In this document: piece by piece, positions 25,071 to 33,800 of the stretch
Numbering within the stretch: position 1 is the stretch's first letter
Layout: each line of letters begins with the position of its first letter
Assembly: GCA_902783775.1 (NCBI GenBank)
Contig: CACZSI010000043.1
Coordinates: 1-43,327, forward strand
Source: an uncultured Lachnospiraceae bacterium
Lineage (GTDB): Bacteria > Bacillota > Clostridia > Lachnospirales > Lachnospiraceae
DNA: 43,327 nt
Direction of reading: 5' to 3'
Notes under the pieces: model-generated
The model's database searches: none
The model's input: only the letters and a program-made list of their open reading frames with translations
Told to the model about the DNA's origin: nothing
Position numbers and translations under genes: made by a program

Positions 25071-26592
25071 TAGTTTTAAAGTATACACAAGACTTATCTT
25101 CTAATAAAACCTTATATTTATCAGGATGAGAATATAGGTATGTAGTCAATGGCATATCTTTTACTACAAAGAATCCATCGAAATTATATTTCTTAATAAT
25201 TTTATTGGTAATATCATAATCAGGTGGTGTTTCTTTGTCATCGAAAGCTAGAGGCTGCATAGTGTTAAGTCTGGCATGATCATTGTAGATGGTGCCTTTA
25301 TAAAGATCAGCTCTGCCGTCAATGAAAACCGGAATGTCGTTGTAAATCAATAACTCTCCTAGATGGGAGGTGTTGTAAAGTCTTTGTGGTTTTTCTTTTT
25401 TTATTAAATTTATAAATTTTTTATCAACTGATTTTTGAACCAATCCATTATTTTTATGATAATAATTAACTGTTCTAATAATTCCAATAACTGATAAAGA
25501 TGAAATCATTAAAAGAATAATTCCGAGAAGTATCTTTTCGATTACAGGATTGTCTGGACCCTTCTTACTTTCTTTAGCAGATTTATCCTTAGGACTTTTA
25601 TATTCGAAAATAAAGAATATACATATAATAACTAGAAAAACGATAAATCTTATGCTTCTAAAAGTAAGATAAGTGGTAAATCCGAATAAAAAGAAATGAG
25701 TCATATCGATATTTTTTCTAGTGATTATAAATAGTATAGCAATGGCGATTATTGGAAAATAAACCAGAATAATACATGATATATCTTTGGCATCCGGTGC
25801 CGCCCATTCGGTAATATAAGCTAACATATTTTTATCCATCATATTAGTGTAAGGATATAGAATCATATCGCTTCCGTGTGGATTAATAAATAATGCTAAA
25901 AAGCTTATCGCCATTGAAATAAATAATCTAATAAGGGCTGAATTTTCGATCTTATTAGATTTTAGTTTTCCTATCTTTAAATCAAAAGCCGTACTTATAA
26001 GGAAAATGATAGGAATGATATATGTAAGATTCGAAGATCCTCCGTGTAAATTAACCCATAACAGTGAGATAACCGGCAATAAAAATATAAGTTTAGTGTC
26101 GGGATATTTCTTAAAGTGAAACATCAAAAGTGTTATAAGGGTTAGTAAAATAAATGAGAATAAGTGTGGTCTAAAATAACAAAAGTTAGGAAGAATGGCA
26201 GTAAATAAAAGAAATACTGCACATGAGAAGACCAAACTCTTTCCTAAATGTTTTCTATTGTAATAAATTAAAATAAAGAAAATTAAAAATGCTGACAGCA
26301 AACTAAATAGATATACGCCGATTTCTCCTGTATGGTGCAATACCTGATATATAAAATATTCAGAGAGCCATTCGTGAGAATACCATTTAGCTCCGTGCAA
26401 TGATGTGTGCCAGGAGAAAAAATCGGAAGTAGGAATCTTGTGATTAACACTAATCCACTCGCCCACCTTAGCGTGCCACCAAAAGTCATTTCCGTTAACT
26501 CCATTAGAAAAAGAAAAAATCAAAATACTAATGGAAATCATAAAAACTAAAATGCTGTCAAAATTTAAATTAGATACTTTTTTATTATTCAT
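25063..26592 (-). CDS. GT-C-like polytopic membrane protein, motif-intact copy
   Basis: A 509-residue protein with about eleven membrane helices and a C-terminal soluble region (about 395-509). The first extracytoplasmic loop holds 'NDFWWHAKVGEWI' (Asp36, His40), then 'WYSHEWLSEY', resembling the acidic first loop of GT-C glycosyltransferases that use polyprenyl-linked sugars. The C-terminal region has 'LYNTSHLGELLIYNDIPVFID' followed by 'GRADLY', a pattern I associate with uncharacterised membrane proteins of this type. Enzyme activity is inferred, not shown. It is the second gene of a two-gene unit, twelve bases after its paralogue, and converges on the tad operon. Confidence 0.75.
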   Translation of the reverse strand: MNNKKVSNLNFDSILVFMISISILIFSFSNGVNGNDFWWHAKVGEWISVNHKIPTSDFFSWHTSLHGAKWYSHEWLSEYFIYQVLHHTGEIGVYLFSLLSAFLIFFILIYYNRKHLGKSLVFSCAVFLLFTAILPNFCYFRPHLFSFILLTLITLLMFHFKKYPDTKLIFLLPVISLLWVNLHGGSSNLTYIIPIIFLISTAFDLKIGKLKSNKIENSALIRLFISMAISFLALFINPHGSDMILYPYTNMMDKNMLAYITEWAAPDAKDISCIILVYFPIIAIAILFIITRKNIDMTHFFLFGFTTYLTFRSIRFIVFLVIICIFFIFEYKSPKDKSAKESKKGPDNPVIEKILLGIILLMISSLSVIGIIRTVNYYHKNNGLVQKSVDKKFINLIKKEKPQRLYNTSHLGELLIYNDIPVFIDGRADLYKGTIYNDHARLNTMQPLAFDDKETPPDYDITNKIIKKYNFDGFFVVKDMPLTTYLYSHPDKYKVLLEDKSCVYFKTIK

Positions 26593-26604
26593 ATTAAAAA
26601 TCCT

Positions 26605-28104
26605 TTACTTATTATTAACGTCGAAATATGCAAACTCAAAAGAGTCTGTAATCAACGGATATTTATCGCTGTGATTTATCAAATATTGGTACATTCGAGA
26701 ATTTTTTGAAATAAGAATCTTATCAAACTTATATTTATCAATATAGTATGGAACTATATTCTTAAGTGTGACTTTCTTATTATGTTGAATCTCGCCACTA
26801 GAATCTGTTAATATTAATGAATTTAAAATTTTATAATCATTTAAATTATAGTCGCGGTAAACTAAATAGTTTTCATCGATAAAAACAGGGATGTCATTAT
26901 ATATTAAATCACTAGAAAGCGCTGTGGCATTAAATAATCTTTTAGGTTTATCATTCTTAATTAATTTAATAAAATTTTGATCTAGTTTTTGATTAATAAA
27001 GTGGCTCTGAGCATTTGTGTGAACAAATATAAAACTGAGGGCTGCTATAGCTATAACTGTTAATGCCATTGCAGGTTTTAGGCTGACAGAGCGGGTTTTA
27101 AAAGTAATCTTATTAGGTAAAATAATATAATCAAAAATATAAAAGGATGCAGATATTATAAAGAAGATTAAATAATATTCGCTTCTAAGAGTTAAGAATG
27201 CGAAAACTGCATACATTAAAAAATCCTGTAATTCCATCTTTCGATTAGATGTTATAAGGGCAATTAATATTAAAACAAAAGGAACAAGACAGAATAGAAC
27301 AATGCTCATATCCTTTGCATCGGGTGATTTAAAGCCCTTTAAAAGGTTGATTACCGTAAAGTCTAAATCGTTGGTATATGGAAGAGTGATGATTTTTACG
27401 CCATATGGATTAATCATCATAGCAAGTATTGATATAAAAGTTATAATTAACAACTTAAGAGATTTCTTGCTCTCCGCCTTTTTTACTTCGAATATCTTTA
27501 TTTTATATTTAAAAGAGTGGCCTACTAAATATATAAGGGCAACAATATAAAAGAAATTAGAAGTGCTACCCTGAATATTAGCCCATAATAGCGAAATTAT
27601 AGGAAGGAAATAAATTGAAAAAGAATCCTTCTTATAATATGTATTTAAAATAAATAATAAAATTGTAAATAATAAAATAACAAAGATGCCACTATCTAGA
27701 GATAAATTTCTGGCAATGGCAATTATTAAAAATAAAAGCATTGTGGAAAGTAATAGAGATTGTGAAGTATTTTTTCTATTATATATGATGATAATGGAAC
27801 ATACGATAAATGATATAATGGCTATCATTGCAAATAAACCAGCATTAGAAATAGAATAAACTATTTTTATTAATACAGCTGAAAGCCAATTATCGCAGAT
27901 GAAATTTAATTTATCTACCGGATTCCATGAGATAATATCGTAGGTGGGAATCTGGTGATTATCAATTATATATCCTCCGATTTTAAGCATTGCACCAGGG
28001 ATGGTGTTGCTTAGTGCTGTGGAATAAAACAAAAGAATAAATCCCCATGAAATTATAAATAGGGATGCGAATTTTAACTTATCAATAGTATTAGTTTTAG
28101 TCAT
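26605..28104 (-). CDS. GT-C-like paralogue with lost motifs
   Basis: A 499-residue paralogue of the next gene in the unit, with the same topology and C-terminal region. Aligning the first loop by eye, NDFWWHA becomes NTIPGAM, WYSHEWLSEY becomes FICDNWLSAV, and the C-terminal FIDGRADLY becomes FIDENYLVY; flanking positions such as 'HQIPTYDIISW' and 'LIYNDIPVFID' remain similar. The acidic and aromatic residues likely to be catalytic are therefore missing, which suggests a regulatory or partner subunit or a changed substrate. The frame is open from 28170, but AAAGGAG precedes the ATG at 28104. Confidence 0.75.
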   Translation of the reverse strand: MTKTNTIDKLKFASLFIISWGFILLFYSTALSNTIPGAMLKIGGYIIDNHQIPTYDIISWNPVDKLNFICDNWLSAVLIKIVYSISNAGLFAMIAIISFIVCSIIIIYNRKNTSQSLLLSTMLLFLIIAIARNLSLDSGIFVILLFTILLFILNTYYKKDSFSIYFLPIISLLWANIQGSTSNFFYIVALIYLVGHSFKYKIKIFEVKKAESKKSLKLLIITFISILAMMINPYGVKIITLPYTNDLDFTVINLLKGFKSPDAKDMSIVLFCLVPFVLILIALITSNRKMELQDFLMYAVFAFLTLRSEYYLIFFIISASFYIFDYIILPNKITFKTRSVSLKPAMALTVIAIAALSFIFVHTNAQSHFINQKLDQNFIKLIKNDKPKRLFNATALSSDLIYNDIPVFIDENYLVYRDYNLNDYKILNSLILTDSSGEIQHNKKVTLKNIVPYYIDKYKFDKILISKNSRMYQYLINHSDKYPLITDSFEFAYFDVNNK

Positions 28105-28238
28105 AAAAAACTCCTTTAATTTCCTTATATAAACAATAATAATTATATAAAATATAGATAGCAGTTTCAATGTTTTAGTACCTGCATTGACAGTAAAAAA
28201 GCCAATTAGTAAAAAATACTAGATAATATTTATAGTTC

Positions 28239-28247
28239 TGCTATAAT
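28239..28247 (+). promoter_or_regulatory. Extended -10 promoter of the PurF-like gene
   Basis: TGCTATAAT is a perfect extended -10 (TGnTATAAT) 66 bases upstream of the start. No good -35 is placed at 17 bases. A TTGACA at 28187-28192 is too far away. The A-T rich leader carries AAGGAG before the ATG. Confidence 0.6.
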
Positions 28248-28313
28248 TATTTATGCAGGAAACACGTGAGTATACGGGTTTTAATAAAAGTTTGAAAGTA
28301 AGAAGGAGTCGTC

Positions 28314-29720
28314 ATGGGTGGATTTTTTTCAGTAGCATCACAGAATGATTGCGTATTTGATTTGTTTTTCGGAATTGATTATCATTCACATCTAGGAACT
28401 AGACGTGGAGGTATGGCAGTTTATGGAGAAGAAGGATTTAACCGTTCTATTCACAATATAGAAAATGCTCCATTTAGAACTAAGTTTGATAAGGATCTTC
28501 AGGAGATGAAGGGTAACTTAGGTATTGGATGTATTTCAGATTATGAGCCACAGCCATTGATTGTGCGTTCACATCATGGAACATATGCTTTAACTACTGT
28601 AAGTAAAATAAATAATATTGAAGAATTAACAGATGAATTATTCGAAAACGGACACGCACATTTCCAGGAAATGAGTGGTGGAGAGATAAATGCTACAGAA
28701 TTAGTTGCAGCGCTTATTAATAGAAAAGATAATTTTATTGATGGTATTAATTATGCCCTTGAGACTGTAGATGGTTCATTGTCACTTATGATTATGAATC
28801 AGGAAGGAATATATTTAGCTAGAGATAAGAAGGGAAGAACTCCTATTGTAATTGGTAGAAAAGACGGAGCTTTCTGTGCTTCTTTCGAAAACTTTGCTTA
28901 TAAGAATTTAGGATATTCAGATTATAAAGAGTTAGGACCTGGTGAGATTGCAGTAATGACTCCTAAGAATGTGGTGACGCTTGTTAATCCTAATAAGGAA
29001 ATGAAAATCTGTACATTTCTATGGGTATACTATGGATATCCAGCCAGCTCATATGAGGGCGTTAATGTAGAGAAGATGAGATATAATTGTGGAATTAAGA
29101 TGGCTCAGAGAGACACAATTAAACCTGATATTGTAGCAGGTGTGCCAGACTCAGGTATTGCCCATGCAGTGGGATATGCCAATGAATCAGGAGTACCATT
29201 CTCCAGACCATTTATTAAGTACACACCTACATGGGCTCGTTCATTTATGCCTACAATGCAGAGTAAGAGAAATCTTATTGCTAAAATGAAGCAGTTAGCA
29301 GTGGAGGATTTAATTAAGGATAAGAGCTTATTATTAATTGACGATTCTATCGTTCGTGGAACTCAGTTAAGAGAAACTACAGAATTCTTATATGAGAGTG
29401 GAGCTAAGGAAGTTCATATCAGACCAGCCTGCCCACCATTGTTATACGCATGTAAGTATCTAAACTTCTCACGTTCTTCATCAGAGATGGACTTAATTAC
29501 TAGAAGAGTAATTGCCAGATTAGAAAACGGAAATGTGACAGATGAGATTTTAGAAGAGTACGCTAATCCTGAATCAGAGAAGTATGAGAAGATGGTTGAG
29601 GAAATCAGAAAAGAATTAAACTTCACATCATTGAGATTTAACAGACTAGATGATATGTTGGACGCAGTGGGTATTGATAAGGATAAACTCTGTACATATT
29701 GTTGGGACGGAAAAGAATAA
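28314..29720 (+). CDS. PurF-like phosphoribosyltransferase with degenerate glutaminase domain
   Basis: Homologue of amidophosphoribosyltransferase, which makes phosphoribosylamine from PRPP and glutamine. The C-terminal half keeps the PRPP loop ('LLLIDDSIVRGTQLRE', about 339-354) and 'AGVPDSGIAHAVGYA'. Cysteines at 233, 380, 460 and 463 sit where the iron-sulfur ligands of clostridial/Bacillus PurF lie. The N-terminal Ntn domain is altered: the protein begins 'MGGFFSVAS' instead of a processed Cys-Gly, the 'HRGQ' region reads 'GTRRGGM', and the usual 'NGN' oxyanion segment is absent. Glutaminase activity is thus unlikely. It may use free ammonia or be a sensor. It is a single gene, not in a purine operon. 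Length (468) is family-like. Confidence 0.9.
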   Translation: MGGFFSVASQNDCVFDLFFGIDYHSHLGTRRGGMAVYGEEGFNRSIHNIENAPFRTKFDKDLQEMKGNLGIGCISDYEPQPLIVRSHHGTYALTTVSKINNIEELTDELFENGHAHFQEMSGGEINATELVAALINRKDNFIDGINYALETVDGSLSLMIMNQEGIYLARDKKGRTPIVIGRKDGAFCASFENFAYKNLGYSDYKELGPGEIAVMTPKNVVTLVNPNKEMKICTFLWVYYGYPASSYEGVNVEKMRYNCGIKMAQRDTIKPDIVAGVPDSGIAHAVGYANESGVPFSRPFIKYTPTWARSFMPTMQSKRNLIAKMKQLAVEDLIKDKSLLLIDDSIVRGTQLRETTEFLYESGAKEVHIRPACPPLLYACKYLNFSRSSSEMDLITRRVIARLENGNVTDEILEEYANPESEKYEKMVEEIRKELNFTSLRFNRLDDMLDAVGIDKDKLCTYCWDGKE

Positions 29721-29728
29721 ATATAAGG

Positions 29729-29759
29729 TCAAAAAGGGGGATTTAATCCTCTTTTTTGA
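29729..29759 (+). terminator. Terminator after the PurF-like gene
   Basis: TCAAAAAGGGGGA (29729-29741) pairs with TCCTCTTTTTTGA (29747-29759) with two G-T wobbles. Its T tract is inside the stem, so strength is uncertain. The ribosome site of the next gene begins three bases later, so that gene may depend on read-through. Confidence 0.7.
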
Positions 29760-29771
29760 TTGGAGGTTTTT

Positions 29772-30569
29772 ATGAAGAATAATAGGCGAGTAATCGAAGT
29801 TGTTTTAATAGGAATAATACTGGTTTCACTGACAATGGGGATTAGAAGAACTATCGATTATAAAAAAGATAAAAATGTCGGAATAGAAGTTAAGAAGTTT
29901 GAATCTATAATGAAGCGTGGCAATAAAAAGATTGGCGTGGATGGTTATGTTTTCGAATTAGTTAAGTATGTCTATGATGCTAAGTTAGACAGAGGTCATG
30001 CCATTATTTATGCTAAGAAAACTGGAAAGATAATTAGTATGAAAAAGAAAAAGGGTGGCGTGTTTGATGATAGATTTAAATTAGTTATCAATGGAAAATC
30101 TGACATGGAGATATCTGAAAAGTTTAATGGCTATTATGGATATGTTAGTTTTAATGATACAGACAATAAAAAAATAATTGGAATAAATGATTTAAAGAGT
30201 AAGAAAGTGTACTACTTTGATTTATCTCCAATGAAGCTTAGCAAGAAGTATAAACTAGATGACGGGAAGGTTTATGTTTCGCCTCTAGGCATAGCCCTTT
30301 ATAAAAAAGAGGAAATAGAAAAGGAAAGTAGTAAATATGCTATAGAACCTGCTAAACCGAAGCAGGAGCTAAAAGCACCGGATTCAAATGGTGATAATAA
30401 GTTTAAGTTAATATTTAATAGTAAAAAAGAGATAACTGGTACCTTAAAGTTAAGCAGAGAGAAAAAGCATAAAAAAACTGTAACTAAAGTGTATCAGAAA
30501 AACTTTAATGAAATTGTAAAAATAAAGGATTTAAGACAAATAAAAATCAATGGAAAGCCTGTAATGTAG
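29772..30569 (+). CDS. Unknown membrane-anchored lysine-rich protein
   Basis: I do not recognise this 265-residue protein. It has an N-terminal signal-anchor ('VIEVVLIGIILVSLTMGI', about 7-24) after 'MKNNRR', with no lipobox, followed by an extracytoplasmic domain of alternating strands very rich in lysine (for example 'KKTGKIISMKKKKGG'). 'DGYVFELVKYVYDAKLDRGHAIIYAKK' resembles the immunoglobulin-like domains of small surface proteins whose strands measure ion or ligand binding, but that is weak. A TTG at 29760 is possible; GGAGG precedes the ATG at 29772, which I use. No promoter is visible after the terminator at 29729-29759. Confidence 0.7.
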   Translation: MKNNRRVIEVVLIGIILVSLTMGIRRTIDYKKDKNVGIEVKKFESIMKRGNKKIGVDGYVFELVKYVYDAKLDRGHAIIYAKKTGKIISMKKKKGGVFDDRFKLVINGKSDMEISEKFNGYYGYVSFNDTDNKKIIGINDLKSKKVYYFDLSPMKLSKKYKLDDGKVYVSPLGIALYKKEEIEKESSKYAIEPAKPKQELKAPDSNGDNKFKLIFNSKKEITGTLKLSREKKHKKTVTKVYQKNFNEIVKIKDLRQIKINGKPVM

Positions 30570-30587
30570 CTACATTGCAGGCTTTTT
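30554..30587 (+). terminator. Terminator after the unknown anchored protein
   Basis: AAAGCCTGTAATGTA (30554-30568) pairs with TACATTGCAGGCTTT (30571-30585), with a single G-T wobble, and is followed by a T run. The left arm contains the stop codon at 30567-30569, so the terminator is embedded in the gene end. Confidence 0.9.
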
Positions 30588-30664
30588 GTGTGTTTTTATT
30601 TGTTTTTATTTTATGAAAAATAAAAACACCTCTAAAAAATGAAGACGTTTCGTTAATATGCGGG

Positions 30665-30682
30665 TTTTGAAATGTTTCAAAA
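30665..30682. promoter_or_regulatory. Operator-like inverted repeat upstream of the GH81 gene
   Basis: TTTTGAAA and TTTCAAAA form a perfect eight-base inverted repeat around TG. TTGAAA inside it could act as a -35 element, but no good -10 lies 17 bases downstream. A carbohydrate-responsive regulator would be a reasonable candidate for a glucanase gene; this is inference. Confidence 0.35.
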
Positions 30683-30705
30683 AAAATAAAAACAATTCAA
30701 TTTAT

Positions 30706-30808
30706 GCAACCTGCACAAAGAAATGGATAAAAACTGTTTTATTTTGTGGAAATCTTGCGAAAAACAGTTTTTAAGCGTAATCTTGTTTTTAGGTTGCGTT
30801 TATGTGCA
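30706..30808 (+). promoter_or_regulatory. Possible pseudoknotted leader of the GH81 gene
   Basis: GCAACCT (30706-30712) is complementary to AGGTTGC (30791-30797), and TGCACA (30712-30717) to TGTGCA (30803-30808). The order is interleaved, so the two pairings form a pseudoknot or are alternatives. Between them an AAAAACTG/CAGTTTTT hairpin forms around a 25-base region. The second arm ends 18 bases before the AGGAGG site. No known class was recognised. Confidence 0.4.
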
Positions 30809-30843
30809 AGCGGAAACGGATTTATAAAAGGAGGAAATATTGT

Positions 30844-33800
30844 ATGTTTGGTAAATTTTTTGCCAAGTCAAAGAGAGTTATGGCAACTTTCTTTGCAGTA
30901 ACAATGGTAACTGGATTAATGCCAGTTCAGCAGCACGTAGTAAAAGCTGAAGATACTACACCTTACGTAGTATCAACAGGAAGAACAGCATATGCTAGTT
31001 CTTCAGTTTCTAACAGTGATCCTATTAGCGCTGTAGACGGTACTACATCTACTAGATGGGAAAGTGCTTGGGATTCACCTACAGAATGGATTTATGTAGA
31101 TTTAGGAAAAGAGACAGACATTACAGGAGCTAAGCTTTATTGGGAAGGAGCTTATGCTAAGGACTATAAGATTCAGGTAAGTAACGACGAGGAAAACTGG
31201 GACGACGTTTACACAGCTGAAAATACAAACGGCGGAAACCAGGAAGTACAGTTTACATCAAAAGCTAGATACGTAAGACTTTATATGACAAAGAAAGCTT
31301 TAACAGCTTACGGATACTCACTATATGAATTTGAGATCTACGGATTGAACGGAATTACAAAAAGACCTGTAGATTACGGTGAGAATATTGCAGAAGGAAA
31401 GAGCGTTAGTGCTTCTTCACTAAGAGATATTTGGTGGATGTATGATGATAACGGTGTTATCAATCAGACAAGTGTTTTAGCACAGAACGCTGTAGATGGA
31501 AAATCAAATACATCTTGGACATCAGCAGAAAAAGATAATCAGTATTTAACAGTAGACTTAGGAACAAATCATACTATCGGTAGAGTAGTAATTGATTGGG
31601 CTTCAGATGCTGGAAAGATTTACGACATCCAGACATCTACAGATGGCCAGAATTGGACTACACGCTACAGACAGTTAAATGGTCACGGATTAGAAGTGGC
31701 TGATATTCCATTATATGCTACAGCTAGATACGTAAGAATATATGGATACACAAGAGTTGAAAGTGGAAGTGGTTTCGCAATCACAGAATTAAAGGTATAT
31801 GATTATAAGAACGGCGACGAGCATAAAACTTATAATATCCCAGACCTACCACAGTCATCAGTTGTGTCAAACGGAAAAGGTTCATACTTAACAAACTCAA
31901 TGTACAATGAGAAAGCTAAGTTACCTTTATATAAGACAGATAACATTGATGTGCCAATAGCAAGTAACGATTGGTGGCAGTCAATCTTAATCAATAAGTT
32001 TGGTAACACATTATCAGAGATGCCATTAAAGACTAAATATTCAGCTAAAGGTCTAGGTATCTTAACAGCAACAGAGGGCTGGTTACCGGATATGAAGGCA
32101 ACAGATGTTAATGTATCAGTAAATACAGAGACAGCTACTGACTTCTATATTCAGCCAGAAAACATTGATACAAAGACAGCTAGAGACGTAGTAAGCGGAT
32201 ATGGCGATTACTCAGTAAAAGCTCAGTTAAGAGATGATGATCACATTGCCATGACTACTACATTTGTAAAGGGTTCACCATATATCTTTGCAGATATGGC
32301 CGGCTCAAACAGCTTCTTTATTGCATCAGGAAACATCACATCTATCTTCAATGGAGATGGCCAGAGCATTCTATCAAATAGCCAGGATGTTGTAACAACA
32401 GACCATATCGGTATCGAGATTACAGATGATGACAATAAGACTAGAACAAAGAACTCAAAGAGCTACTATTGTATCAACGTACCTGCTAACACAGTATTTA
32501 AGAAGATTGGAAATAACATCAAGGTTACATTCCAGAGCAATGATAAATACTTATCAGTTGGTACAATGTTAAATAAAAACCAGATTGAAAAATTCTATCG
32601 TCATGGATATGCTTTCGTAAAAGATACAAAGGTTACATATACATACGATGATAACGATGCAGTAGTTACATCAAACTATGAGGCAGTAACAGAGTTAAAG
32701 AGAGGCGGATTCACAAACGAAACAATTCATTGTATGCTTCCTCATCAGTGGAAAAACTCTAATGCAGATAACAATTCATTTGCTACATATAAATCTATCA
32801 GAGGTGATATGAAGGCAATTGAGGCTAATTCATTTAGCACAGTATCTAAGTTCGCAGGATTACTTCCTACATTTGCAATGCCTAAGAACGCAGAGTTTGA
32901 TGGAGAGGCTGTTCAGGGATACTTAGATCAGTTAGAGGATGCTACAAAGAACCTTAATCCAGCAGGAGATGCTTACTGGGAAGGAAAGAACCTTCATCCA
33001 TTAGGAATGGGAGTTCTTATGGCAGACCAGATTGGTAACACAGAGCAGAGAGACATCTTCTTAAAGAGAATTAAGAAAATCTTAGTTAACTGGTTCACAT
33101 ATGATGGGAAAGATGATATCAGTTATTTAATTTATAACAATCATTGGGGAACAATCTTCTATGAGCAGAGTGAGTTCGGTGCTAACGCAGCTATCTGTGA
33201 TCACCACTTCACATACGGATACTTTATGTTTGCAGCAACAGTTCTTGCTACATACGATGAAGAATTCTACAACGACTATAAGGGAATGATTGAAATCTTA
33301 ATCAGAGATTACGCTAACCCTTCAGACAACGACAGCGAATACTGCAGATTCAGAGCATATGATATGTACGAAGGACATTCATGGGCAGGCGGATATGCAG
33401 ATAATGACAATGGTAATAACCAGGAGTCAGCTTCAGAGTCACTATTCTCTTGGGTAAGTATGTACCTATGGGGTGTATTGACAGAGAACGATACATATAG
33501 AGATGCCGGTGCATTCGGATTCTCTAACGAAATGGAAGCAGTAGAACAGTACTGGTTCGATTACGATAAAGATAACTGGATTAACGATTGGCCATACGAG
33601 GTAGTAGGTCAGGTATACGGAGGAAGCAACTTCTACGGAACATTCTTCGGTGGACAGCCATTATACGTATACGGAATTCAGTGGTTACCAATTTCAGAGT
33701 ACTTAACATACTATGGAATGAACCAGACAAGAGCAGCTGAGATTTATCAGGGATTATTAACAGATACAGATGATGCAATTAGAAAAGCAACATTAGCTGG

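Noticed and set aside
30665..30825. CcpA-type cre site controlling the glucanase
   Set aside because: Candidates such as TTAAGCGTAATC match the cre consensus too poorly to claim.
30802..30843. Upstream ATG extension of the glucanase gene
   Set aside because: The added residues are basic and would bury the signal peptide; AGGAGG precedes the ATG at 30844.
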